From a virus, in IMG/VR virus record IMGVR_UViG_3300028025_000008, positions 1-34,929 of that record: 34,929 nt of DNA. The stretch is one strand, 5' to 3'. Every line of letters begins with the position of its first letter. Positions within the stretch are counted from its first letter, which is position 1. Position numbers and translations under genes: made by a program. Under the pieces are notes generated by a model, which was not told where the DNA came from, did no database searches, and saw only the letters and a program-made list of their open reading frames with translations. Shown in pieces: positions 22,093 to 29,400 of the stretch.

Positions 22093-22857
22093 ATGCCTAC
22101 ACGCTATTTAAAGTCTGGTATTCGTGACAGCGAATCCATCGAAAACTTATCCCCAATTGCTGAAAATCTTTACTATCGTTTGCTGGTAACAGTTGACGAT
22201 TTTGGCAGGTATGACGCTAGACCAGCCATGATTAAAGCTGCTTGCTTCCCAATTAAAGACAGCATAAACGCAACTAAAACAGAAGCGTTACTTAAAGAAC
22301 TTGCACAACATGGATTGATAGAAATTTATGTTGAACAAGATAAGCCATTTTTGCAAATGACAAAGTGGGACAACGTCCCTCGTGCAAAAGAAAGCAAATA
22401 TCCTGCAAACCCACACGATGCTACACAAGTGTATGCAGATGTATGCAACTCACATACAGATGTACCTTTAACTAAAACAGAAACAGAAACTAAAACAGAA
22501 ACTAAAACAGCACCAGATGGTGTGTCACCAGAAGTTTGGGATTCTTTTGTTAAACAAAGAAAAGCAAGTCGTGCGGTAATCACAGATTCTGTTATCAAGA
22601 CGATTAGGGCTGAAGCTGTTAAAGCTGGATGGACACTTGAGCAAGCATTGTCTGAGTGTGCTGCTCGTGGCTGGCGTGGTTTTAAAGCTGAGTGGGTTAT
22701 GCCTAAGCCAAACCCTGCCGACAGAGTAAGGCTCACAGTTGCGCCATCAAATGAGCCTGACCCTGCACTTGAAAAGATTAAGGCTGATGCTTTAAAAGCT
22801 GCACCTATTCCGCTTGAAGTTTTAGCAAAAATGGCTGAGTTAAGGAGAAAAGCATGA
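22093..22857 (+). CDS. Replication initiator, lambda O-like winged-helix protein
   Basis: 254 aa. The N-terminal domain (PTRYLKSGIRDSESIENLSP, then ENLYYRLLVTVDDFGRYDAR) is the winged-helix form of phage replication organisers. A Thr/Lys/Glu linker of about 15 residues follows, then a C-terminal helical domain (SVIKTIRAEAVKAGWTLEQA, ARGWRGFKAEW). Such proteins bind the phage origin and recruit the host helicase. No phage helicase or polymerase is present. An ATG at 22018 would add 25 residues but lies inside the hairpin loop of the RNA candidate, so 22093 is preferred. The stop overlaps the next ATG. Confidence 0.78.
   Translation: MPTRYLKSGIRDSESIENLSPIAENLYYRLLVTVDDFGRYDARPAMIKAACFPIKDSINATKTEALLKELAQHGLIEIYVEQDKPFLQMTKWDNVPRAKESKYPANPHDATQVYADVCNSHTDVPLTKTETETKTETKTAPDGVSPEVWDSFVKQRKASRAVITDSVIKTIRAEAVKAGWTLEQALSECAARGWRGFKAEWVMPKPNPADRVRLTVAPSNEPDPALEKIKADALKAAPIPLEVLAKMAELRRKA
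22430..22510. other. Candidate replication origin with iterons
   Basis: Two TGTATGCA units at 22430 and 22440 are spaced ten bases (one helical turn), with an inverted partial copy (CATACA) at 22453. Then comes an A-rich block in which ACTAAAACAGAA occurs at 22471 and 22489, with a 10-base copy at 22501. The site lies in the linker-coding part of the initiator gene, as in lambda, where O iterons lie within O next to an AT-rich region. Confidence 0.5.
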
Positions 22858-23060
22858 ACTTTTTAGATTCTTACCCAACAGAGTTTTATATTTCTGATGT
22901 TGGTTATTTGGTACTCAAACAAGAATGTTTTGGTTGTGGTCACGAGACTCAATTTTTGATTACACCCGAACAAACAAAGATACTTTTAAATTTATTGCCA
23001 GAAATGATTAAGCAGCAAACTGAACGATGGACAGGAATTTACTCTCCTGCTGAAGAATGA
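22854..23060 (+). CDS. Small conserved phage protein
   Basis: 68 aa. The first half is beta-like with a CFGCGH pair (residues 24-29) that could bind metal, and the second half is a helix with LLNLLPEMIKQQTERW. No family is recognised. Its start overlaps the initiator stop by four bases, so it is co-translated with it. A helper role in replication is only a guess from context. Confidence 0.65.
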   Translation: MNFLDSYPTEFYISDVGYLVLKQECFGCGHETQFLITPEQTKILLNLLPEMIKQQTERWTGIYSPAEE

Positions 23061-23078
23061 ATTTTGAATGGCCTACAA

Positions 23079-23294
23079 ATGACTCCAGCAGAATTGGAAC
23101 ACTTCAAAAATTGCGAAGCCCAAGAGTGGATACGCAGGTACAACCAAAAGAAATTGACGATTGGCTCAAGCAAAGCGTTGCTCTGGTGGCAGGGAGTGTG
23201 CGTGGACTTGGAACGAATCAGAGGAAAGTCAGATACTTTGCTTTTGAGGGACAGAATGACGAGGTTGCGAAATGAGGAGAGCAGCAAGAGTTGA
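23079..23294 (+). CDS. Small helical phage protein
   Basis: 71 aa from the ATG, or 76 from a TTG at 23064. Reads TPAELEHFKNCEAQEWIRRY, then ALLWWQGVCVDLERIRGKSD, a charged amphipathic helix pattern. The frame was preferred over an overlapping one starting at 23057 because its residue use is protein-like. Neither start has a strong ribosome site. It overlaps the next gene by 23 bases. Confidence 0.62.
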   Translation: MTPAELEHFKNCEAQEWIRRYNQKKLTIGSSKALLWWQGVCVDLERIRGKSDTLLLRDRMTRLRNEESSKS

Positions 23295-23901
23295 TGCAGA
23301 AAAAGCTACAAGAAAACCTAGAGAAAAACTTGGTTACAACCTTGTTTGTATTGTTTGCAATGATAGTTTTCGAGCATTTAGCAAATCAAAATATTGTTTA
23401 AATCATAAAAAAGAAGCTGCAATTAACAAAGTAGCAAAAATAAAATTAGGCCGTCCAATTGATGAAACTAAAAAAGTAACAAAAATTTGTTTTCATTGTA
23501 AAAAAGAATTTGAACATTACAAATCTAGACTAAAGCAATATTGTTCTTATCAATGTCATCTTGATAGTGGTGGGGCTTGGAGAGCTGGTTTAGCTTCTAA
23601 GGAGTCTATTTTGAAATATGGCGCAAAAAAAGATGCAAATCATCACGAAATTGTTGATGCTATGCAAAAGGCTGGTGCATATGTAATTGATATGTCCCAT
23701 GTTGGTAAAGGTTTCCCAGATTTAATTGTTGGATTTCAATCTAAAACAATACTTATGGAAATTAAGAATCCTAAAACTTCTTATGGGAAAAAAGGATTAA
23801 ACAAAAATCAATTGAAATGGAAAGAGCAATGGACTGGTGGTGCTTACTGTGTTGTTGACTCCATAGAAGCAGCACTAAGAATGATTGGAGTAGTCAAGTG
23901 A
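23272..23901 (+). CDS. VRR-NUC nuclease with zinc-finger N-terminus
   Basis: 209 aa. Residues 20-100 hold two cysteine clusters (C26, C29 and C42; C73, C76, C91 and C95) in a very basic context. Residues 120-200 form a VRR-NUC domain with VGKGFPDLIVGF (D150) and LMEIKNPK (E163, K165), the PD-(D/E)XK catalytic set. VRR-NUC enzymes cut branched or flapped DNA. GAGG precedes the ATG. The gene is clearly richer in A/T and AAA codons than its neighbours, which suggests recent entry. It may be homing-like or take part in recombination. Confidence 0.85.
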   Translation: MRRAARVDAEKATRKPREKLGYNLVCIVCNDSFRAFSKSKYCLNHKKEAAINKVAKIKLGRPIDETKKVTKICFHCKKEFEHYKSRLKQYCSYQCHLDSGGAWRAGLASKESILKYGAKKDANHHEIVDAMQKAGAYVIDMSHVGKGFPDLIVGFQSKTILMEIKNPKTSYGKKGLNKNQLKWKEQWTGGAYCVVDSIEAALRMIGVVK

Positions 23902-24230
23902 AAGCACCTTACAAAGCCATTGAATACATCATTGAAAATTCATGCAAATATGCGGAAGCTAAAGCACAAAGAATCTACCTTGAGGAGTTCCGAAAGACTA
24001 AGAAGGCTCTGCTGATGAAGGATGCGTTAGCCAGAGGGATAGATTCTGCGGTTGCCCAAGAGCGTGAAGCCTATGCTCACATTGAGTATGCTGATTTGCT
24101 CAAGGGGCTAATGATTGCCATCGAAAAAGAGGAAACCTTAAAGTGGATGCTGACTGCTGCCCAGATGAAAGCAGATATATGGCGGTCTGAGCAAGCAAGT
24201 GAGCGTCTTGGCGTAAAAACTACGGAGTAG
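23898..24230 (+). CDS. Conserved helical phage protein
   Basis: 110 aa from a GTG in a GTGA overlap. Almost wholly alpha-helical and charged (KAIEYIIENSCKYAEAKAQR, then ETLKWMLTAAQMKADIWRSE). Proteins of this kind often sit in phage early operons, but I cannot name a family. It is the last gene of the rightward early unit; the next promoter follows within 25 bases. Confidence 0.68.
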   Translation: MKAPYKAIEYIIENSCKYAEAKAQRIYLEEFRKTKKALLMKDALARGIDSAVAQEREAYAHIEYADLLKGLMIAIEKEETLKWMLTAAQMKADIWRSEQASERLGVKTTE

Positions 24231-24251
24231 GGAAAGTACCTAGTAAATAAA

Positions 24252-24280
24252 TTGCACAAGTCTGTTTAGTTTGCTATACT
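24252..24280 (+). promoter_or_regulatory. Rightward early/middle promoter, copy of leftward cassette
   Basis: TTGCAC (24252-24257), 17 bases, TATACT (24275-24280) with TG at 24272-24273 (extended -10). The 15 bases 24259-24273 are identical to the minus strand at 21394-21408. Downstream, the leader block 24311-24325 with the ribosome site is identical to the minus strand at 21339-21353. Confidence 0.72.
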
Positions 24281-24326
24281 TCACTCAGCCCAAGAAATTC
24301 TCAAGGGTACTTTTAAGGAAATCAAA

Positions 24327-24500
24327 ATGACACTCACAATTACTCGCTCAGTAGTTAAGACTTCAACAGGTTACGTTGTTAATGGTGCTTTCAGTTGCAT
24401 GATGCGCTTAGACGAAAACGGCAAAGTGGTTTACAGCAACATGAATCCTGACGCTAAAGAATACAAAGTAATGTATCGTCTTTTCAAAAAATCAATCTAA
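24327..24500 (+). CDS. Small early protein, 57 aa
   Basis: Reads TLTITRSVVKTSTGYVVNGA, FSCMMRLDENGKVVYSNMNP, then a basic end (EYKVMYRLFKKSI). The alternating pattern suggests a small beta sheet. AAGGA lies seven bases before the ATG in the duplicated leader, so expression should be strong and early. No family is known to me. Confidence 0.68.
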   Translation: MTLTITRSVVKTSTGYVVNGAFSCMMRLDENGKVVYSNMNPDAKEYKVMYRLFKKSI

Positions 24501-24541
24501 TTTAACATGGGGCTTAGTCCCCAACTTTTAAGGACTACAAA

Positions 24542-24793
24542 ATGAAATACGAATTTGACACAACAACTGGTGAAGGCTCTGTAATCGTTACTGTCGTTAT
24601 GGAATACGAGCGTGACGAAGAAGGCACTTACAACGAGAACATTGATGAAGTCTGGTTTGAGGGGCGCAATGTCATGGGCATCTTTACTGACCAGCAGTTT
24701 AAAGAATTAGAGATTGAGGGCTGTATGCGTCTTTCTAAGCACATCTTGGAGGAAGCTGACCATGCAAAAATCATGGCTTACGAGGCTGAGTAA
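24542..24793 (+). CDS. Small acidic protein of unknown function
   Basis: 83 aa, strongly acidic, starting KYEFDTTTGEGSVIVTVVME, with a beta N-terminal half and helical C-terminal half (QFKELEIEGCMRLSKHILEE). AAGGA lies eight bases before the ATG. Acidity and early expression would fit a DNA mimic or host-enzyme inhibitor, but there is no direct evidence. The next gene starts inside it. Confidence 0.68.
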   Translation: MKYEFDTTTGEGSVIVTVVMEYERDEEGTYNENIDEVWFEGRNVMGIFTDQQFKELEIEGCMRLSKHILEEADHAKIMAYEAE

Positions 24794-24878
24794 ACAGGCG
24801 GTTTGGCGACTAATTCTTATTTCACTAGCTGCCTTTTGGTGGCTGGTGGTTTATTTCATAGGGGCTTTGTATGACTGA
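24762..24878 (+). CDS. Small membrane protein, 38 aa, nested between neighbours
   Basis: Begins at an ATG eight bases after GGAGGA inside the preceding gene and ends four codons into the next. Reads QKSWLTRLSKQAVWRLILIS then LAAFWWLVVYFIGALYD: a basic head, one membrane span, inside-positive. It accounts for the apparent 77-base gap. Confidence 0.6.
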   Translation: MQKSWLTRLSKQAVWRLILISLAAFWWLVVYFIGALYD

Positions 24879-25110
24879 TTGGACTAAGGAAGAAGACGAA
24901 GCATTTAATGCTGTTGAGCAACAAAGCAACCTTGGTAAGCAAATCATAAAAGATATGGGGCAACCCTATCATTTTGATACTTACGTTTCACCATCTCAAA
25001 GAAACCATGTTCTTGAGGAGGTAGCCAAAGAGTTTGACAAGATGAAAGCATTTGGTGACACAGCACAGAGTTTTGCTACTTATGTCCGAGATATGAAGCA
25101 TGAACAATAG
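24871..25110 (+). CDS. Small hydrophilic early protein
   Basis: 79 aa, charged and helical, with TDWTKEEDEAFNAVEQQSNL and VLEEVAKEFDKMKAFGD. No family recognised. GGGG lies 9-12 bases upstream of the ATG. Its end overlaps the start of the Ref-like nuclease gene by 11 bases. Confidence 0.68.
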   Translation: MTDWTKEEDEAFNAVEQQSNLGKQIIKDMGQPYHFDTYVSPSQRNHVLEEVAKEFDKMKAFGDTAQSFATYVRDMKHEQ

Positions 25111-25357
25111 ACCCAACAATAGGGAACGACTCCACTTGGCAAAGATTAAAGAAATGCCTTGTGGGGTCTGCAATGCTTCTGGGCCTAGCGATGCACACCA
25201 TATTGTTCAGCATAACCAATACTTATGTATTCCTTTGTGCAAAGACTGCCATCAGGGTAGCTTTAACGGCATACATGGACAGGCTAGGATATGGAAGGTT
25301 ATGAAGCTAGATGAGATGGATGTTTTAAATCTAACGCTTGCAAATCTTTTCAGATAG
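25100..25357 (+). CDS. Ref-like / HNH RecA-dependent nuclease
   Basis: 85 aa. C21-G-V-C24, D31-A-H-H34 in GPSDAHHIVQHNQYL, then C47-K-D-C50-H51 and G-S-F-N-G-I-H59 form the zinc and HNH-type catalytic set of the P1 Ref family (recombination enhancement; cuts RecA-bound displaced strands). It is shorter than P1 Ref and lacks its disordered N-terminus. It ends the unit, with a terminator 37 bases on. Confidence 0.75.
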   Translation: MNNRPNNRERLHLAKIKEMPCGVCNASGPSDAHHIVQHNQYLCIPLCKDCHQGSFNGIHGQARIWKVMKLDEMDVLNLTLANLFR

Positions 25358-25393
25358 CGCACAATGGACGCACTCAGTTGCCATTGAGACTTT

Positions 25394-25420
25394 AGAGGGA
25401 CTTGTTCCCTCTTTTTTTTT
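25394..25420 (+). terminator. Rho-independent terminator ending early unit
   Basis: AGAGGGA (25394-25400) and TCCCTCT (25406-25412) form a perfect 7-bp stem with loop CTTGT, followed by an unbroken T-run to 25420. Confidence 0.92.
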
Positions 25421-25421
25421 A

Positions 25422-25430
25422 TGAGATAAT
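25422..25430 (+). promoter_or_regulatory. Probable late promoter for packaging and head genes
   Basis: TGAGATAAT fits the extended -10 form (one mismatch), starting right after the terminator T-run and 24 bases before the first late gene. No -35 is seen. Confidence 0.45.
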
Positions 25431-25453
25431 AAATAAACTCCATAGGGATAACC

Positions 25454-25957
25454 ATGTCTGGTTTACTTGAGCCATCCGTAAAAATTGAGATTGAGATACA
25501 AAGCCAAGAGAAAAAGGGCGAAGCGTGTCCAGTTGCCACAGGTGACGTAGAAGTCAATCTTGAGTGCCGACAGAAAGCCATTGATAAGGCGAACTATGGC
25601 CCGATGAATCCCAATGAGCCAAACATGGATTACTGGCGTGACATTTCTAAGGCTTGGAGAATCTCACCTGCACAGGCTAAAAAGTCTCGTTGTGGTAACT
25701 GCGCTGCTTTCATTCAGACACCTAAGATGCTTGCTTGCATTGAATCAGGTTTGGAAACGGACAGCGATATGGACGCATGGGAAGTCATTGATGCTGGTGA
25801 CTTAGGCTATTGCGAAGTATTTGACTTTAAGTGTGCTTCCAAGAGGACTTGTGAGGCATGGATTAGTGGTGGGCCTATAACCGAGGAAGAAAATCATGGG
25901 AACAACGAACAGTCAGGCTCTGGAGATGATGCAGAAACTTATGCAGAAGAAGACTAA
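25454..25957 (+). CDS. Cysteine-rich conserved phage protein
   Basis: 167 aa. Residues 55-140 carry six cysteines (C80, C83, C95, C120, C127, C133) within SRCGNCAAF, GYCEVFDFKC and RTCEAW, a likely Fe-S or zinc fold. The lead-in NMDYWRDISKAWRISPAQAK is a stretch I have seen in conserved phage proteins of unknown role. The acidic C-terminus overlaps the next small gene. It is first in the packaging unit, with AGGGA upstream of the ATG. Confidence 0.75.
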   Translation: MSGLLEPSVKIEIEIQSQEKKGEACPVATGDVEVNLECRQKAIDKANYGPMNPNEPNMDYWRDISKAWRISPAQAKKSRCGNCAAFIQTPKMLACIESGLETDSDMDAWEVIDAGDLGYCEVFDFKCASKRTCEAWISGGPITEEENHGNNEQSGSGDDAETYAEED

Positions 25958-26018
25958 GCCCATGCCCGAGCGTGGTGAGCGTACTGCAAAGAACAAAGCA
26001 AAGAAGCCTAAAAAATGA
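25896..26018 (+). CDS. Small basic protein, 40 aa
   Basis: GAGGAAG lies about eight bases before the ATG. Reads GTTNSQALEMMQKLMQKKTK, then PMPERGERTAKNKAKKPKK: a short helix with a lysine-rich tail that could bind nucleic acid or package with DNA. It overlaps the previous gene by 62 bases in another frame, and its TGA overlaps the next ATG. Confidence 0.55.
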   Translation: MGTTNSQALEMMQKLMQKKTKPMPERGERTAKNKAKKPKK

Positions 26019-26266
26019 TTAAGCGAGGCTCAGAGCAGTTTTCTGGCTATAACAAGCCTAAGAAGACTCCTGACCATCCTACAAAGTCTCACGCTGTATT
26101 AGCTAAGTCTGGTGAGGATGTAAAGCTAATCCGTTTTGGTCAACAAGGGGCTAAAGGTTCACCTGATGGCACGAAGCGTAACGAAGCGTTTAAGGCTCGT
26201 CATGCTGAGAATATTGCCAAGGGTAAGATGAGTGCAGCGTATTGGGCTAACAAGGTTAAATGGTGA
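26015..26266 (+). CDS. Conserved basic phage protein
   Basis: 83 aa. SHAVLAKSGEDVKLIRFGQQ, then KARHAENIAKGKMSAAYWAN, is a very conserved pattern that I recognise from many cyanophage and podovirus genomes, always near terminase or portal, with no known function (probably the DUF5872 type, from memory). Basic and soluble. It is coupled at both ends by four-base overlaps. Confidence 0.8.
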   Translation: MIKRGSEQFSGYNKPKKTPDHPTKSHAVLAKSGEDVKLIRFGQQGAKGSPDGTKRNEAFKARHAENIAKGKMSAAYWANKVKW

Positions 26267-26436
26267 ACAACATGAAAATGACAAAAGCTGGTCAGAAAAA
26301 GGTTGGCAAAGTGATGGGTGAGTACAAAAAAGGTACTCTGCACTCTGGCAAAGGTGGCAAGGTTGTAAAGAGCCGTGACCAAGCAATTGCCATTGCTATG
26401 GCTGAAGCTGCTAAGAAAATGGGCAGGATGAAGTAA
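26263..26436 (+). CDS. DUF6496-like small basic protein
   Basis: 57 aa from a GTG in a GTGA overlap with AAGG seven bases before it, or 54 aa from the ATG at 26272, which lacks a good site. KKVGKVMGEYKKGTLHSGKG, then KSRDQAIAIAMAEAAKKMG, is the pattern of the DUF6496 family seen beside phage packaging genes. Lysine-rich; perhaps DNA-associated. Its TAA shares a base with the next ATG. Confidence 0.75.
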   Translation: MNNMKMTKAGQKKVGKVMGEYKKGTLHSGKGGKVVKSRDQAIAIAMAEAAKKMGRMK

Positions 26437-27686
26437 TGCCTAGCTTGCTTGATAGCGCATTAGGATGGATGCAAGACCCAAGACGCACTCAGCAATTGCA
26501 GGGTACAGGCAGGGCAATCCAACAAGGACTGTTAAACATTCAGCAGTCTGATAAGCGTTTTCAAGACTTATTTGACAAGTCATTTGGTGACCCAAAACAA
26601 CCATTTAAAGTTACTGACAAAAAGGCTTTGTCTCAATTAGCCGAAATGACCCAAAGTGGTCTGCTTGGTATGGCTGAAGTTGGTATGTTTGTCGGTGCTG
26701 GCTCTAAGGCATTTGACAAAGCAATGGCTTTTACTGCTACCAAGCTAGAGAAAAAAGGCGTGTCTCCACAGGAAATCTGGAAAGAAACAGGAACTGTCCG
26801 TGGGCCTGATGGTCAATGGAGACAAGAAATTAACGATGCGGAAGCTAAGTTTGTTACCGCACCAGAGATGCTTGATAAGGCAGTATTGCTAAAACAAGGC
26901 ATTGCTGAAAACAAGCAAAAGATTAAAGAATCTAAAGAATATCCTGACTTATTTCCCAAAGAGTTAACTAAGGCTCAGAAGGCATTAAGAGAAGAAAACA
27001 AAGCCAACAAAGAGTTGGTAGATACTTACACATATAACCAAGCATTTACTGGCTCACCTGCAAAACTGGCTATTGAGCATCCAGAACTTTATAGGGCATA
27101 TCCAGAACTTGAAGACGTAAGAGTTATGCAAGGAACAGTAAAGCCTGACTTTCTTGGTGCTTTTATTCCTAAATACAATGCTTTGGAAGTAACTACTGAA
27201 GGCTTAAAGAAAGACCCAAGGTCAACTGCATTGCATGAGATGCAACATGCTATTCAAGAAAAAGAAGGCTTTGCGGTAGGTGGTAATCTTGACACAATGG
27301 CTAGATTGAAATCAACAATCTATGACAAGATTGGAGAATTAAACTCCCAAATGGGGGCATATGTAAAAGCAATGGATGCTTCATCAGACCCTGTTGAAAA
27401 AGCATTGTTAAAACAACAATACGATGCTGCAATGGAAGAAAGAATGAAGTTAGTTCCATTTGCACAACTTGAGCCATATGATGCTTATCGTGCTTTAATG
27501 GGTGAGGCAGAAGCAAGGCTTACTCAAACTCGTAAAGACTTAACTCCAGAAGAACGTAGAAAGTATTTCCCATTTGAGTTTCAAGATAAAAATCTTAATC
27601 CTTATGGTTTAGATGTTCCTGTCAATAGCCTGATAAACTTGAATGAAAGAGGAAACTTAGTTCAAAGTGGATTACTAGGTCAGTAA
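26436..27686 (+). CDS. Polyvalent-type protein with HEMQH zincin domain
   Basis: 416 aa. Residues about 115-135 carry the TGTVRGPDGQWRQEINDAEA motif and residues 210-285 carry HPELYRAYPELEDV and STALHEMQHAIQEKEGFAVG, with HExxH at 267-271. These are marks of large polyvalent protein-associated metallopeptidase domains (LPD group), which travel in proteins injected with phage or plasmid DNA. A helical linker (145-200) and a helical C-terminus follow. The place before terminase suggests a virion-carried effector. Protease activity is inferred only from HExxH. Confidence 0.75.
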   Translation: MPSLLDSALGWMQDPRRTQQLQGTGRAIQQGLLNIQQSDKRFQDLFDKSFGDPKQPFKVTDKKALSQLAEMTQSGLLGMAEVGMFVGAGSKAFDKAMAFTATKLEKKGVSPQEIWKETGTVRGPDGQWRQEINDAEAKFVTAPEMLDKAVLLKQGIAENKQKIKESKEYPDLFPKELTKAQKALREENKANKELVDTYTYNQAFTGSPAKLAIEHPELYRAYPELEDVRVMQGTVKPDFLGAFIPKYNALEVTTEGLKKDPRSTALHEMQHAIQEKEGFAVGGNLDTMARLKSTIYDKIGELNSQMGAYVKAMDASSDPVEKALLKQQYDAAMEERMKLVPFAQLEPYDAYRALMGEAEARLTQTRKDLTPEERRKYFPFEFQDKNLNPYGLDVPVNSLINLNERGNLVQSGLLGQ

Positions 27687-27728
27687 TTACTAACTTAACC
27701 TTGACCAACCCTAGAGGAGTCAAACAAA

Positions 27729-27971
27729 ATGGCATCAGTCGGAAGACCAATAAACAAGTTACATCAGGAAGATGTACGCAAAAAAATTCAAGTAAGTCAA
27801 TTACTAAATGTTTTGCAAAATCATGCACTTGGTGAAACTGAGGAGTTAAGTCCTACAAGGATGAAGGCTATTGAGATACTATTGCGTAAATCAATGCCTG
27901 ATATGGCTTCAGTAACCATAAGCGGAGACGCTGACCAACCACTTCAGCACATCGTTACATGGGCGAAGTAA
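27729..27971 (+). CDS. terS: Terminase small subunit
   Basis: 80 aa. A basic N-terminus (ASVGRPINKLHQEDVRKKIQ) and SPTRMKAIEILLRKSMPDMA, the helical oligomer motif common in short terminase small subunits upstream of terL. It would recognise the packaging site and start packaging. AGGAG precedes the ATG. It overlaps terL by 13 bases, which ties the two together. The family assignment is by pattern and position. Confidence 0.8.
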   Translation: MASVGRPINKLHQEDVRKKIQVSQLLNVLQNHALGETEELSPTRMKAIEILLRKSMPDMASVTISGDADQPLQHIVTWAK

Positions 27972-29221
27972 TCGAAATTCCCTATAAGCCAAGGGAACAC
28001 CAACTAAGAGTTCACGAGTTACTGGATGGCAAACGCTTTGCAGTTGTAGTGGCACATCGTAGATTCGGTAAGACTGTAGCTGCGCTTAACCACTTAATCC
28101 GTGAGGCGGTGCTAAACGAAAAAGAAACTCCTCGTTACGCTTATATTGCGCCTACTTATGGACAGGCTAAGAGGGTAGCTTGGGACTATCTCGTTAAATA
28201 CACTACTCCGCTAGGCGGTACTAACAACATCTCAGAGTTACGAGTTGACTTCTGGGGTAGGCGTATTCAACTGTATGGCTCAGACAATCCTGATTCCCTG
28301 CGAGGTCAATTCTTTGATGGGGTAATCATTGATGAGGTGGGTGACCAGAATCCTAAGATATGGACTGACATTGTTAGACCTGCTTTGACTGACAGAAAGG
28401 GCTGGTGCTTGTTCATTGGTACACCCAAAGGACACAACCACTTCAAAGAACTGAGAGACAGGGCAGAGAAAGAGGATGGATGGGGTCTGCTAGAGTTCAA
28501 AGCCTCTGAGACAGGGGTAGTAGATGAGACAGAACTAAAGGCAGCTAAGAATGAAATGGGCGAGGATAAATACCGCCAAGAGTTTGAGTGTAGCTTTGAT
28601 GCTGCCGTAGAAGGTTCTTACTATGGGCAAATGCTTAATGAGTTAGAAGAAAAGAAGCACATGCAAGAGATTCCCAGAGAGGAACTTAGCCGTACGTTTA
28701 CTGCTTGGGACTTAGGTATGGGTGACTCTACATCTATCTGGGTGGCTCAACTGGTAGGTACTGAGGTGCGCCTAATTGATTACTATGAGAATCATGGCGT
28801 AGGACTTGACCACTACGTTAAGTGGATTAAAGATAACGACTACTCAAAAGCAGAGCATATTCTGCCCCATGACGTAAGAGTTAGGGAGTTAGGCACAGGT
28901 AAAAGCAGGTTAGAGATGCTTGAGGACTCAGGGTTAGAAGTCAAGATTGCACCCAGAATGGGACTAGACGATGGCATCCAAGCGGTGAGGCGACTGCTTC
29001 CAAGGTGCTGGTTTAATGTTCCTAAAGTGCAGAATGGCTTGAACTGCCTAAGAAACTACCGCAGAGACTACGATGAGAAGCGTAAGATATTCTATGAAAG
29101 ACCACTACACGATTGGTCTAGTCATGGCTCTGATTCTTTCCGTTACTTAGCCCTTGGATTGGATGAAGGACATTCAACGTGGTCTAAGCCTATTAACCAA
29201 ACTCCGAAGTGGATTGTGTAA
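27959..29221 (+). CDS. terL: Terminase large subunit
   Basis: 420 aa. The packaging ATPase has Walker A AHRRFGKT (32-39), Walker B GVIIDE (121-126) and coupling motif GTP (155-157 region). The RNase-H-like nuclease has D251 in AWDLGMGDSTSIW, a central HD pair (LPHD) and a final acid in HGSDSFRYLAL. All parts are present, so it should be functional: it cuts and pumps DNA into the prohead through the portal. The stop overlaps the next ATG. The packaging mode (headful or cos) cannot be told from this. Confidence 0.95.
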   Translation: MGEVIEIPYKPREHQLRVHELLDGKRFAVVVAHRRFGKTVAALNHLIREAVLNEKETPRYAYIAPTYGQAKRVAWDYLVKYTTPLGGTNNISELRVDFWGRRIQLYGSDNPDSLRGQFFDGVIIDEVGDQNPKIWTDIVRPALTDRKGWCLFIGTPKGHNHFKELRDRAEKEDGWGLLEFKASETGVVDETELKAAKNEMGEDKYRQEFECSFDAAVEGSYYGQMLNELEEKKHMQEIPREELSRTFTAWDLGMGDSTSIWVAQLVGTEVRLIDYYENHGVGLDHYVKWIKDNDYSKAEHILPHDVRVRELGTGKSRLEMLEDSGLEVKIAPRMGLDDGIQAVRRLLPRCWFNVPKVQNGLNCLRNYRRDYDEKRKIFYERPLHDWSSHGSDSFRYLALGLDEGHSTWSKPINQTPKWIV

Positions 29222-29400
29222 TGTATGTATCTATGCAGGGTGTAAATTTAGCACCTAAAGTAAAAGAACTTGAAAAGCGTATCGAAATGCTTGAAAATAT
29301 GGTAAAAGAGTTACAATTGGATAAACCCCGAATGGGACGCCCTCCAAAGGACAAGCATGGCACAGAACGAGTTAATGTCGATAATCCAAGCAGAGATTGA
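29221..29400 (+). CDS. Small coiled-coil protein between terminase and portal
   Basis: 59 aa from the ATG overlapping the terL stop. Residues 10-38 are a heptad coiled coil (KVKELEKRIEMLENMVKELQ) and the end is basic (KPRMGRPPKDKHG). It runs 44 bases into the portal gene in another frame. It might link motor parts, but no family is known to me. Confidence 0.62.
   Translation: MYVSMQGVNLAPKVKELEKRIEMLENMVKELQLDKPRMGRPPKDKHGTERVNVDNPSRD

Noticed and set aside
23057-23275. Open frame starting in an ATGA overlap after the gene at 22854
   Set aside because: Although the overlap is attractive, its residues look random, while the frame at 23079 over the same DNA is protein-like.
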